Shown here: in pieces, positions 27,471-36,140 of the stretch
Layout of the letters: each line of letters opens with the position of its first letter
Position numbering within the stretch: the first letter of the stretch is position 1
Source: Bacteroidota bacterium
GTDB taxonomy: Bacteria > Bacteroidota > Bacteroidia > Chitinophagales > S012-47
DNA: 38,582 bases
Direction of reading: 5' to 3'
Assembly (NCBI GenBank): GCA_024276745.1
Contig: JAJRWN010000065.1
Span: 1 to 38,582, forward strand
Position numbers and translations under genes: made by a program
The notes under the pieces: model-generated
Told to the model about the DNA's origin: nothing
Databases searched by the model: none
Seen by the model: the letters and a program-made list of their open reading frames with translations, nothing else

Positions 27471-27496
27471 TCAGAGTCTCTCCAAGAGGACTCTGA
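27471..27496. repeat. Hairpin-forming inverted repeat between mfd and the lipoprotein gene
   Basis: TCAGAGTC and GACTCTGA form an 8-bp perfect stem, extended inside by CTC/GAG around a bulge, with a 3-nt loop. It lies in the 176-bp gap 27392-27567 and has no T-tract on either side, so it is not a standard intrinsic terminator. It might mark the 3' end of the lipoprotein mRNA. Confidence 0.5.
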
Positions 27497-27567
27497 TGTT
27501 ATGCTACAAAATCATGCTCTTGTTTCAGCCGCGGGAAACTCTGCCAGAACGGGAAATACATTTATCC

Positions 27568-28698
27568 TTACTCAAATTGCGCACAAGCCGTATTCAGCAC
27601 TTTCAGTTTATCCTGAAACAACTCATCCTGTGCCGGCAGGGTCAGTACTTGCAGTTTATCGAGTGGAATATGACTTAATACCGGATAGTCTTCATCGGGC
27701 AATAAGCCCTGGTAAGGGTTTATTTTCACACTTTTGGGATCAATGGCATAGAGACCGATACCCGTACCACCACTGCTGCCGTTGCCGCCACCGCCTCCAT
27801 TATCGCATAGATAAAGTCCGTAATCTTGCATGGCTTTGGCAATAATCATTTCTGAGGGACTTAGGTTGAGTGAAGACAAATTGAGGGCAGGGTCGAGGCG
27901 CAGATGTGCCCCTTCGGGCAAGGCATCAGATCGATTTACTTCTCCGTCACTTTCGGATGCGGGTGCAACCGGTCCATTCGATTTGGTCAGTGAATAATTG
28001 AAAACAAGGGCATGATTGATTACTCCGTTTTTCAGTTCATCAGGCCAGATTATACCTCCCAAAAAAGCAAAACCGGAACCCCGTGTTGAAAGACCATACT
28101 CATACACTCCGTTGCCATCCATCGAAATGGAATTCGCCCAGCTGGCTTCCCAGGCTCCATTTACCTTTCTGGCTTGCCAAAAATCATACTCACATCGATT
28201 ATCAAGATCAAGAATCACCATATTATTATCCTGATCCGATTTTTCACCACATTTGCCGGCTTTCACCGGTCGGTTTTCTCCGTCTATATCATAAGTCGGT
28301 TCGGCAAAATCCGGTATCGGAACATCATTGAGATAATTGACACCCAATTGCCAATAATCGCCACAAGGCAGAAAAACCCGGTGCCGTGGTGTACTGTCGT
28401 TGGCTATAAAAACTGTTGTCGAAAATTGTTTGAGTGAAATGACAAAATTATCTTGTGGCTGAGCCGATTCAACAAGTGCCGAAATATACATCGAAGATTC
28501 AGGATCTATAGAGGCATTTGCAGCTATAAGTTGATTGAACGGACTTTGCTGACTGTATAAATTTAAATCGTTGTAATGTACCAATGAATCCGGTTTATTG
28601 CCATTTCCGGTATAAGAAATATTATTTTTCTTGCAGCCGGGCATAGCAATAATAGATAGCAGCAAAAAGATTATTATAAATTGAACGTTTGTTTTCAT
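27568..28698 (-). CDS. Secreted lipoprotein of uncharacterised family
   Basis: The 376-residue product has a lipoprotein signal peptide with lipobox AMPGC (Cys22), so it is exported and lipid-anchored. The body contains VILDLDNRCEYDFWQA, a GVINHALVFNY segment and AKAMQDYGLYLCDNGG, an order of motifs I associate with a family of uncharacterised secreted beta-sandwich-like proteins in several phyla. No function is known to me. A Gly/Ser-rich stretch follows the DNGG segment near residue 300, and Cys residues are plentiful enough for disulfides. The gene is divergent from the GH73/LysM gene across 205 bp. Confidence 0.75.
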   Translation of the reverse strand: MKTNVQFIIIFLLLSIIAMPGCKKNNISYTGNGNKPDSLVHYNDLNLYSQQSPFNQLIAANASIDPESSMYISALVESAQPQDNFVISLKQFSTTVFIANDSTPRHRVFLPCGDYWQLGVNYLNDVPIPDFAEPTYDIDGENRPVKAGKCGEKSDQDNNMVILDLDNRCEYDFWQARKVNGAWEASWANSISMDGNGVYEYGLSTRGSGFAFLGGIIWPDELKNGVINHALVFNYSLTKSNGPVAPASESDGEVNRSDALPEGAHLRLDPALNLSSLNLSPSEMIIAKAMQDYGLYLCDNGGGGGNGSSGGTGIGLYAIDPKSVKINPYQGLLPDEDYPVLSHIPLDKLQVLTLPAQDELFQDKLKVLNTACAQFE

Positions 28699-28797
28699 GA
28701 TATTTTTTTAAATAAGCTATTTGCAAGTTACGGAATTATTACAAAAACTAAACCATGTACTTCCTTTAAAATATGCCGTTTATAGAAAAATAAAATG

Positions 28798-28812
28798 GGC
28801 ATACAATATGCC
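28798..28812. repeat. Inverted repeat GGCATA-CAA-TATGCC
   Basis: A 6-bp inverted repeat with a 3-bp centre lies in the divergent gap (28699-28903) between the lipoprotein and GH73/LysM genes. The core GCATACAATATGC differs from the repeat at 23103-23121 in one central base. Overlapping GGGCA/TGCCC arms could form an alternative stem. Confidence 0.45.
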
Positions 28813-28903
28813 TTTGCCCAGAAAACTATATAAACGCAAAGTTTTCGTGTAAAATTTAACCGGCTATCCGTACCGGCTAATCTTACATTTACGTTTCAAA
28901 TCT

Positions 28904-30283
28904 ATGCGCAAACAAATACTTCTTCTTTTTGCTATACTGCCCATGCTTCCGGTATGGCTTTCCGGCCAGCCGCAAGGCAAATACAGCACCGAAGAGTATA
29001 TCGACAGATACAAAGAAATTGCCGTATTCGAAATGATGGAAAGCGGAATACCGGCCAGTATTACACTGGCACAAGGCATACTCGAATCATCATCGGGCAA
29101 CAGCCGGCTGGCACGGGAAGGCAATAATCATTTTGGTATCAAATGCCATGACGACTGGCACGGTCCCCACCTGTATATGGATGATGATGCAAAAAATGAA
29201 TGTTTCCGAAAGTATGAAAGTCCTGAAGCTTCATTTCGCGATCATACGCTTTTTCTCAGCACCCGCGAACGATATGCCTTTTTATTTAAACTCGACCCGG
29301 GCGATTATAAAGCATGGGCACGAGGGTTGAAAAAAGCCGGTTATGCCACCAACCCAAGGTATGCTGATATCCTGATTGACCTGATCGATCGTTATGAATT
29401 ATATCGCTTTGATAATGGCATTCCGGTTGACACACAAATAATAGCCGGAAACGACAGTTTTCCGGTTTATCCGGCTCATCATAATATATTTATGGTAAAC
29501 CGGATTAAAACTGTTTATCTCTTCCCGAATGAAAGTCTTGATGATATTGCCCGTCTTTTCGATCTTAAAACCTCAAGACTTGAGCGTTATAATGAAGTCA
29601 GCCGCTCTCGCCAATTAGATGCCGGCATGCATGTCTTCCTGCAACCCAAACGACACCGGGGAGCGGTAAGATACCATCGGGTAAACCGGGGCGAAACAAT
29701 GTATATGATAGCTCAAATGCATGGTATCCGCCTGAATGATTTGTATAAAAGAAATCACATGCCTAAGCTTTCAGAGCCTGCCGGGGGCGAGAAGCTATAC
29801 CTGCGGAGACATAACCCGAATCCGGTAAAACTCAGACCTAAAGGGAATATGAAACCGGAAGCTCAGAAAGAATCAATGCCCAAAAACAACGAGCCGTTGA
29901 TAGAAATTCCAATCGATACAATATCAACTCCCAAGGCTGATACAACGCTGCTGATTGAACAGAAGGACAGCCTGCCCGGGCCAAAGGCTGAACAAATATC
30001 GAAACCCGGCAGCATTAATGAAACCCATATTTTTCAACCGGTATCGAACAATATTCCGGAAAATACAAAGGCTACTAATCCACTGAACAGAGCAGATAGT
30101 TTACCGGTCATTGACAAACCTGCAAACCTCCATTATATCTATCATATTGTGCGTTCAAAAGAAACCCTTTACAGTCTGTCTAAAAAATACCAAACCACTG
30201 TAGATCAGTTGAAAGTCTGGAATAACTTAGCAGACAATCATATCGAAATCGGACAGCAACTCATTGTAGGCAAAGAAAATTAA
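28904..30283 (+). CDS. Secreted GH73 N-acetylglucosaminidase with three LysM domains
   Basis: The 459-residue product starts with a signal peptide (about 1-22). Residues ~30-160 are a glucosaminidase (GH73/FlgJ-like) domain: ASITLAQGILESSSGNSRLA with the probable catalytic Glu61, and NNHFGIKCH. Two LysM-like repeats follow at about 200-250 and 260-305, then a Pro/Lys-rich spacer and a clear third LysM at the C-terminus (YHIVRSKETLYSLSKKYQTTVDQLKVWNN). It should bind and cut peptidoglycan glycan strands during growth or division. hpt follows 21 nt after the stop codon but appears to have its own promoter. Confidence 0.92.
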   Translation: MRKQILLLFAILPMLPVWLSGQPQGKYSTEEYIDRYKEIAVFEMMESGIPASITLAQGILESSSGNSRLAREGNNHFGIKCHDDWHGPHLYMDDDAKNECFRKYESPEASFRDHTLFLSTRERYAFLFKLDPGDYKAWARGLKKAGYATNPRYADILIDLIDRYELYRFDNGIPVDTQIIAGNDSFPVYPAHHNIFMVNRIKTVYLFPNESLDDIARLFDLKTSRLERYNEVSRSRQLDAGMHVFLQPKRHRGAVRYHRVNRGETMYMIAQMHGIRLNDLYKRNHMPKLSEPAGGEKLYLRRHNPNPVKLRPKGNMKPEAQKESMPKNNEPLIEIPIDTISTPKADTTLLIEQKDSLPGPKAEQISKPGSINETHIFQPVSNNIPENTKATNPLNRADSLPVIDKPANLHYIYHIVRSKETLYSLSKKYQTTVDQLKVWNNLADNHIEIGQQLIVGKEN

Positions 30284-30288
30284 TTTTT

Positions 30289-30296
30289 TACATTTG
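30289..30296 (+). promoter_or_regulatory. -7 element (TACATTTG) of hpt
   Basis: TACATTTG ends 8 nt before the ATG at 30305, so transcription would start about 2 nt ahead of the ATG. An upstream ATTG is 22 nt away, slightly long for a -33 box. Confidence 0.5.
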
Positions 30297-30304
30297 TGCC
30301 TTCC

Positions 30305-30844
30305 ATGAACAATAATATTTCCATACTCGACAAAGATTTTAAACCCTATCTTTCGAAGGAAGAAATTCAGGTAATAATACGTCAGGTGGCTGCAAGAATT
30401 AACCGAGATTATGCAGATAAAACACCTTTGTTTTTGTCTATCCTCAACGGTAGTTTCATGTTAACAGCCGATCTTTTCAAAAATCTGGATATACCCTGTA
30501 CGGTATCTTTTGTAAAGCTGGCTTCTTACCGGGGCACCCGGTCAACCGGCAATGTACTCACACTTATTGGTCTTGACGAGGATATCAGCGAACGGCATGT
30601 TGTGATTTTGGAAGATATTGTAGATACCGGAAAAACCCTCAGCGAGCTAATTCCTACCCTGGGGAAAAGAAACCCATTATCACTCGAAGTATGTACCCTT
30701 CTGTTGAAACCCGAAGCACTCAAGCATCCGATGAAGCTAAAATATGTAGGAAAAAAAATTCCGAATGATTTCATTGTCGGCTATGGTCTTGATTATGACG
30801 GACAAGGCCGCAATCTGCCTGCGATTTATCAAATCGTGGATTAA
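30305..30844 (+). CDS. hpt: Hypoxanthine phosphoribosyltransferase
   Basis: The 179-residue purine-salvage enzyme joins hypoxanthine (or guanine) to PRPP. It shows FLSILNGSFMLTADLF, SFVKLASYRG, the PRPP loop VVILEDIVDTGKTL and the C-terminal FIVGYGLDYDGQGRNLP that closes on the base. The frame can be extended to a GTG at 30296, but that codon lies in the promoter -7 box, so ATG 30305 is used. It is followed by adk and obgE in the order common in Bacteroidota. Confidence 0.96.
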   Translation: MNNNISILDKDFKPYLSKEEIQVIIRQVAARINRDYADKTPLFLSILNGSFMLTADLFKNLDIPCTVSFVKLASYRGTRSTGNVLTLIGLDEDISERHVVILEDIVDTGKTLSELIPTLGKRNPLSLEVCTLLLKPEALKHPMKLKYVGKKIPNDFIVGYGLDYDGQGRNLPAIYQIVD

Positions 30845-30898
30845 AGAAATAATAGCCTTCTACCGGTATAAATTCAAAGCTTGGGCGAGTGAATTTTG

Positions 30899-30906
30899 TA
30901 CCTTTG
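30899..30906 (+). promoter_or_regulatory. -7 element (TACCTTTG) of adk
   Basis: TACCTTTG fits TAnnTTTG and would start transcription near 30913, 14 nt before the adk ATG. The -33 position has no clear TTTG. Confidence 0.45.
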
Positions 30907-30926
30907 CGACAGAAAAAACTTAAAGC

Positions 30927-31502
30927 ATGAAAAACATCATTTTATTCGGCCCTCCCGGAAGTGGAAAAGGTACACAAGCTGCTAAATTAGTAGAGAAATA
31001 TGGATTAAAACATATTTCAACCGGTGACATTTTTCGTGAAGAATTAAAAAACAATACTGATCTCGGTCAAAAAGCGCGCGAATATATGGACCAGGGATTA
31101 CTGGTTCCTGATGAAGTGGTAATCGCCATGTTGGGTAGTAAAATGGATTATTTTTTAAAAGAAACACCAAAAGGATTTATATTCGATGGATTTCCGCGAA
31201 CCCTTGCACAGGCAGAAGCCCTTGATAGATTGATGAAAGGAAAAGACTTGCGTATTGATAAAGTACTTTCATTGGTCGTGAGTGAAGAAGAATTAACCAA
31301 AAGAATATTATTAAGAGGAAAGACTTCCGGACGTGCCGATGATGCCGATCGGGAAACGGTAAAAAAACGGGTTGAAGAATACAATAACAAAACTGCAGTG
31401 GTGGCCGGTTTCTACCGGAAAAAAAACATATTGAACGAAATAAAAGGCGAGGGTAGCATCGATGATATTTTTGCCAACCTTTGCACGGCTTTCGAAGCTT
31501 AA
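30927..31502 (+). CDS. adk: Adenylate kinase
   Basis: The 191-residue enzyme interconverts AMP and ATP with ADP. It has the P-loop GPPGSGKGTQ at 8-17, the AMP-binding ISTGDIFREEL and GFPRTLAQAEAL motifs, and the LID-hinge segment RGKTSGRADD. The LID is the short kind without zinc cysteines. Its place between hpt and obgE is typical. Confidence 0.98.
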   Translation: MKNIILFGPPGSGKGTQAAKLVEKYGLKHISTGDIFREELKNNTDLGQKAREYMDQGLLVPDEVVIAMLGSKMDYFLKETPKGFIFDGFPRTLAQAEALDRLMKGKDLRIDKVLSLVVSEEELTKRILLRGKTSGRADDADRETVKKRVEEYNNKTAVVAGFYRKKNILNEIKGEGSIDDIFANLCTAFEA

Positions 31503-31536
31503 CAAACTCAATGGGTCAATATGCTGACCGGAGATT

Positions 31537-32532
31537 ATGGAAGGAGGAAATTTTGTAGATTACGTGAAGATTCATCTACGCTCAGGAAAAGGTGGAGCCG
31601 GATCGACACATTTGCATCGTGAGAAATACATACCCAAAGGTGGTCCTGACGGTGGAGACGGAGGCCGGGGCGGACATATCATCCTAAAAGGAAACCGGCA
31701 AATCTGGACCCTATTACCGTTGAAATATCGCAAACATATAAAAGCCGATAACGGCAAACCCGGTAGCGGGAGCACGAGTTCGGGAGCTCAGGGAAAAGAT
31801 ATTGTTATAGAAGTACCGCTCGGCACCATTGCCCGTATGGAAGAAAACGGAGCATTATTGGCTGAGATTACCGAACATGGTCAGCAAGAAATTATCATGC
31901 ATGGAGGAAAAGGAGGCTTAGGAAATGTTCATTTCAAAAGCTCTGTAAATCAAACCCCACGCTATGCTCAACCCGGTTTGCCCGGTGTGGAAGCCTGGGT
32001 AACTCTTGAACTTAAACTGCTTGCCGATGTTGGATTGGTAGGTTTTCCAAATGCCGGCAAATCCACGCTGTTATCGGTATTGAGTGCCGCCCGTCCGAAA
32101 ATAGCGGATTATCCCTTCACCACACTAAAACCTAACCTGGGCATAGTAGCTTACCGGGAAAACCGCTCTTTTGTGATGGCCGACATACCCGGAATTATTG
32201 AAGGGGCTCATGAAGGCCGGGGTTTGGGTCATCGTTTTTTGCGACATATAGAACGCAATGCCGTATTACTTTTTATGGTTCCTGCCGACAGTCAAAATGT
32301 ATATCATGAATATCAGGTACTGCTCAACGAAATCAAACAATATAATCCTGAATTACTCGATAAACCCCGTTTGCTGGCCATTTCAAAATCAGACCTGATT
32401 GATGAAGAGCTCAAACACTTAATCGACCTTGAAATTCCGGCCGGTTTACCCCGTATTTATATCTCCGCTATTGCCGAAAAAGGACTGAATACCTTGAAGG
32501 ATAAAATTTGGGCATGCTTTGAAATAGAATAA
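31537..32532 (+). CDS. obgE: Obg GTPase (ribosome assembly / growth control)
   Basis: The 331-residue protein has the glycine-rich Obg fold in residues 1-158 ([15 protein letters not shown] and [14 protein letters not shown]) and a G domain with [11 protein letters not shown] near 169, the switch segment [36 protein letters not shown] and SKSD. It lacks the long C-terminal extension of some Obg proteins. It acts in 50S assembly and stress-related growth control. It starts 34 nt after adk and ends at a hairpin shared with the convergent hydrogenase operon. Confidence 0.97.
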   Translation: MEGGNFVDYVKIHLRSGKGGAGSTHLHREKYIPKGGPDGGDGGRGGHIILKGNRQIWTLLPLKYRKHIKADNGKPGSGSTSSGAQGKDIVIEVPLGTIARMEENGALLAEITEHGQQEIIMHGGKGGLGNVHFKSSVNQTPRYAQPGLPGVEAWVTLELKLLADVGLVGFPNAGKSTLLSVLSAARPKIADYPFTTLKPNLGIVAYRENRSFVMADIPGIIEGAHEGRGLGHRFLRHIERNAVLLFMVPADSQNVYHEYQVLLNEIKQYNPELLDKPRLLAISKSDLIDEELKHLIDLEIPAGLPRIYISAIAEKGLNTLKDKIWACFEIE

Positions 32533-32560
32533 AAAAAGCAGGGAAGCCCAATACCCTGCT
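32531..32560. terminator. Terminator between obgE and the hydrogenase operon (better on minus strand)
   Basis: AGCAGGG and CCCTGCT form a 7-bp stem with a 10-nt loop. On the minus strand it is followed by a T7 tract, a good intrinsic terminator 42 nt past the cytochrome b stop codon. On the plus strand the downstream CTCTTTG is weaker but may also end obgE transcripts. Confidence 0.85.
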
Positions 32561-32601
32561 CTTTGATTAGAAGTATAAATAGAAGAGCTCTTTGATTGCG
32601 T

Positions 32602-33285
32602 TTATTTATCGTCTTTATCAACAAATTTCCATCCGCCAATCATGGAAGAAACCGTTCCTTTTCTTTCAATATAATCATGATAGAAAACCAGGTAAATATG
32701 CACCATGGCAAAAAGAATGAAAAACCACATGGTTATATGATGAATCTGACGGGTCATCATGTCGCCACCGAGCAAATGAGGAAACCAGGCAAACATTTTC
32801 GGTAACCAGGATTGACTCATAGCTGCATACATTCCAAAACCGGTAAGACATTGTAAGAGAAAAGCCAAAAAAGTCAGAAAATAAGTAAAGCTTGCCAGAG
32901 CATTATGACCAATTGGTTTGCTTTCTTCATCATACTTTAGCAGTAAAACATCGGATTTGATAACTGCCCAAATTTGAGCCCATTGTTTTTTCCGGATCGG
33001 GATATAATTAAACCACCGGCTATATTCGTTACCGACCAATCCCCAATACATACGGAATATAAAATTGAAAAAGAATAAAAAAGCAAAAGCAAAATGCAGA
33101 AAACGAACCCATCCAAACCAATAAGTCATGGAGGCTTCAGGAGCCAGATGAATGCCAATAGGATGACCGATAAGCAAACCTGTAGCAATCAAAACAGTTA
33201 TACTCAAAGCATTTATCCAATGATAAAGCCGTACCGGAAATTCCCATACATAAACAACATTTCTGGTTTTTTTTATCATATCCAT
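32602..33285 (-). CDS. hyaC: [NiFe]-hydrogenase b-type cytochrome subunit
   Basis: The 227-residue di-haem cytochrome b of HyaC type has four membrane helices with histidines placed as axial ligands (for example in VRLYHWINAL in helix 1, FLHFAFAFLFF in helix 2 and HHITMWFFILFAMVHIYLVFYHDY in the last helix). It anchors the hydrogenase to the membrane and passes electrons from H2 oxidation to quinone. It starts 2 nt after the large-subunit stop codon and is the last gene of the operon, before a strong terminator. No maturation protease gene follows it, unlike the E. coli hya operon. Confidence 0.94.
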   Translation of the reverse strand: MDMIKKTRNVVYVWEFPVRLYHWINALSITVLIATGLLIGHPIGIHLAPEASMTYWFGWVRFLHFAFAFLFFFNFIFRMYWGLVGNEYSRWFNYIPIRKKQWAQIWAVIKSDVLLLKYDEESKPIGHNALASFTYFLTFLAFLLQCLTGFGMYAAMSQSWLPKMFAWFPHLLGGDMMTRQIHHITMWFFILFAMVHIYLVFYHDYIERKGTVSSMIGGWKFVDKDDK

Positions 33286-33287
33286 AA

Positions 33288-35006
33288 TCAGAAAGTTTCT
33301 ACCTGATGAACATAAGTACCTTTTTCGTCATAAAGATGAACTGCACAAGCTATGCAAGGATCAAAGGAATGAATGGTCCTTAAAACTTCAAGTGGTTTTT
33401 CCGGATCATCCACCGGAGTTCCAATAAGTGAAGCTTCATAAGCAGAACGTTGTCCTTTTGCATCGCGTGGTGATGCATTCCAGGTACTGGGTACCACCAA
33501 TTGGTAATTATTAATTTTTTTGTCTTTTATTTTAATCCAATGTGCCAGAGCACCCCGTGGTGCTTCGGTCATACCTACTCCTTGAGCTTCATCGGGCCAG
33601 GTATCCGGATCAAATAATTCGGTTGTGGCCGTACGGGTATCACCATTTTTGATATTTGCCATCAGTTGATTATAAAATTCCATACTCCAGCCGGTCATCA
33701 ATTGAGTCTCAAGCCCACGTGCCGCTGTGCGTCCAAGGGTAGAAAACAAGGCTTCTACCGGTACGTCAAGAGCTGTTAAAACACCTGTAACCGCTTCGAC
33801 ATATTCATCCTTACCTGAGGCAAAACCAACCAACATTCTGGATAACGGACCAACTTCCATAGCATTTCCTTTCCAGCGTGGTGTTTTCATCCAGCTATAC
33901 TTACCTTCTACATTTAGTTGATCGTAGGGTGGATTGGGTCCGGTAAAGTTTAATTTGGTTTCGCCCTCAAAGGGATGTTTACCGGTTTCGTCACCTTCTT
34001 CATATTCGTACCAGGAGTGGGTCACAAATTCTTGAATTTCTTCTAAATCGGCCGGATTGATTTCTTGTACTTCATTCAAATTACGATTCATAATGACACC
34101 GCGTGGAAACTTAAAACTTGAGGGGTCATTATATCCGTTCATCGGCAAATCGCCATAAACCAGGTAATTGGACAAACCACCACCGATAGCAGCCCAATCT
34201 TTATAAAAAGAAGCTACAGCCAGCAAATCAGGTATATAAACCTGATTGATAAAATCCTGTGCCTGGCCAAGCAAAGTACCTACATAAGCAAGCCGTTCGG
34301 CATTGATGGCATTATTTTCATCGAGATTGATAGAACAAGGCACACCACCTACCAAATAATTCGGATGTGGGTTTTTACCACCAAAAATGGTATGAATTTT
34401 TACAATTTCTTTTTGCCATTCCAGGGCTTCCAAATAGTGGGCTACAGCCATCAGATTGGCTTCGGGTGGTAATTTATATGCATTATGTCCCCAATACCCA
34501 TTGGCAAAAATACCAAGCTGCCCACTTTCAACAAATTTGCTTAATCTTTTTTTCAAATCGGAAAAATAACCCGGAGAGCTGTTAGGCCATTTCGAAATAC
34601 TTTGTGCCAAGGTGGAAGTAGCCGCAGGATCAGCACTTAATGCCGAAACCACATCAACCCAGTCAAGGGCATGCAAATGATAAAAATGAACGACATGATC
34701 TTGCATATATTGAGCAGCAAACATGAGGTTTCTAATCATTTCGGCATTAGGCGGAACAATCATACCCAATGAATTTTCGACACAACGCACCGATGCCAAT
34801 GCATGCACTGTAGTACAAACACCACATACTCTTTCAGTAAATGCCCATGCATCGCGCGGGTCTCGTCCTTTTAAAATAATTTCAATACCCCTGACCATGG
34901 TGCCTGAGCTGTATGCATCAACGACTTTGCCATTTTGAATATCTAATTCTACCCGCAAGTGGCCTTCAATCCGGGTAACGGGGTCAACTACAATTCTATT
35001 TGCCAT
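33288..35006 (-). CDS. hyaB: [NiFe]-hydrogenase large (catalytic) subunit, group 1
   Basis: The 572-residue subunit binds the NiFe(CN)2CO centre. The L1 motif RVCGVC gives C61 and C64, with E14 in TRIEGH, and the L2 motif DPCIACAVH gives C551 and C554. After His557 there is a 15-residue tail, the extension normally removed by a HyaD/HybD-type endopeptidase once nickel is inserted. The protease gene is not in the window. The sequence fits respiratory uptake hydrogenases (HyaB type). It lies 15 nt after the small-subunit gene and 2 nt before the cytochrome gene. Confidence 0.97.
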   Translation of the reverse strand: MANRIVVDPVTRIEGHLRVELDIQNGKVVDAYSSGTMVRGIEIILKGRDPRDAWAFTERVCGVCTTVHALASVRCVENSLGMIVPPNAEMIRNLMFAAQYMQDHVVHFYHLHALDWVDVVSALSADPAATSTLAQSISKWPNSSPGYFSDLKKRLSKFVESGQLGIFANGYWGHNAYKLPPEANLMAVAHYLEALEWQKEIVKIHTIFGGKNPHPNYLVGGVPCSINLDENNAINAERLAYVGTLLGQAQDFINQVYIPDLLAVASFYKDWAAIGGGLSNYLVYGDLPMNGYNDPSSFKFPRGVIMNRNLNEVQEINPADLEEIQEFVTHSWYEYEEGDETGKHPFEGETKLNFTGPNPPYDQLNVEGKYSWMKTPRWKGNAMEVGPLSRMLVGFASGKDEYVEAVTGVLTALDVPVEALFSTLGRTAARGLETQLMTGWSMEFYNQLMANIKNGDTRTATTELFDPDTWPDEAQGVGMTEAPRGALAHWIKIKDKKINNYQLVVPSTWNASPRDAKGQRSAYEASLIGTPVDDPEKPLEVLRTIHSFDPCIACAVHLYDEKGTYVHQVETF

Positions 35007-35021
35007 TTTAATTCCTCCAAC

Positions 35022-36116
35022 TTATTTTTCGTTAATAACAATATCTTCATTTTTTATCCGCTTCCGTTTGGCAACATTGGTAGCCAGGAAATGAGCTGCA
35101 ATGCCTGCACCGGTTGCGATGCCCAGGCCAAGTCCGATTTTATCGGCATTTGATTCAATACCAAAACCGGGGAAGCTGGGTAAATGTTGATAGAAAGGAC
35201 CATTATCCCAAAAGCCTTCTTCACTGCAACCTATACAGGGATGACCGGATTGAATCGGATAGCTGGTACCGTTGTTCCAGCGTATTACACCGCATGCGTT
35301 ATAAGTAACCGGTCCTTTACAACCGACTTTATATAGACAATATCCTTTTTTTGCATTTTCATCATCGAATGATTCAACAAACAAACCGGCATCATAATTA
35401 GGTCTGCGGTAACAAGTATCGTGTACCCTGCGGGAATAAAAAGCTTTGGGACGGCCCATGCGGTCGAGTTGAGGCATCCGGCCAAAGGCAAGAATATGTA
35501 CAATTACTCCGGCCATAACTTCACCTATCGGAGGACATCCCTGCACATTAATGACTGTTTTTCCTTTCAAAACTTTATGCACGGGTTTGGCTCCGGTCGG
35601 ATTAGGTTTTGCTGCTTGTACACATCCTGCCGAAGCACAATTACCCCAGGCAATAATGGCTTTGGCACCTTCGGCAGCTTCTTTCACAATTTCTAATGCA
35701 CTCCGGCCTCCAATGCAGCAATAAGCTTCATTTTCGGTGGGTATCGAACCTTCTACCAACATCACATATTCACCATGATATTTTTCCATAGTGGCATGCA
35801 ATGCTTCCTCTGCCTGATTGCCGGCAGCTGCCATTAAGGTTTCGGTATAATCAAGTGATATTTTATCCAAAATAATATCTGCTACAATGGGATGTGAAGA
35901 ACGGATAAACGATTCGCTGCAGCAAGTACATTCCTGAAAATGAAACCATACAACCGGTAAGCGCGGATTATTTTCCAACGCTTCGACCACTTGGGCTACT
36001 CCGCTTGATTCCAGCCCCAGATAAGCAGCCATCATACTACAAAAACGTAGAAAATCTCTACGTGAATGACCGGCTTCCCGAATCTCCTCATACAAGGTTT
36101 TTTGTTTAATTGCCAT
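35022..36116 (-). CDS. hyaA: [NiFe]-hydrogenase small subunit, oxygen-tolerant type
   Basis: The 364-residue Fe-S subunit has a Tat signal (SRRDFLRFC, 18-26), so the folded complex is exported to the periplasm, and a C-terminal membrane helix at about 327-346. Proximal-cluster cysteines are C63, C66, C160 and C194, plus the two extra ones, C65 (CTCC instead of CTGC) and C165 (CASAGC instead of ..GG). These match Cys19 and Cys120 of E. coli Hyd-1, which support the redox-flexible [4Fe-3S] cluster. Distal ligands are H232, C235, C260 and C266; medial [3Fe-4S] ligands are C275, C294 and C297. It should oxidise H2 in the presence of oxygen. Confidence 0.97.
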   Translation of the reverse strand: MAIKQKTLYEEIREAGHSRRDFLRFCSMMAAYLGLESSGVAQVVEALENNPRLPVVWFHFQECTCCSESFIRSSHPIVADIILDKISLDYTETLMAAAGNQAEEALHATMEKYHGEYVMLVEGSIPTENEAYCCIGGRSALEIVKEAAEGAKAIIAWGNCASAGCVQAAKPNPTGAKPVHKVLKGKTVINVQGCPPIGEVMAGVIVHILAFGRMPQLDRMGRPKAFYSRRVHDTCYRRPNYDAGLFVESFDDENAKKGYCLYKVGCKGPVTYNACGVIRWNNGTSYPIQSGHPCIGCSEEGFWDNGPFYQHLPSFPGFGIESNADKIGLGLGIATGAGIAAHFLATNVAKRKRIKNEDIVINEK

Positions 36117-36140
36117 AATCAGTCAGTTTATATTTTAATC

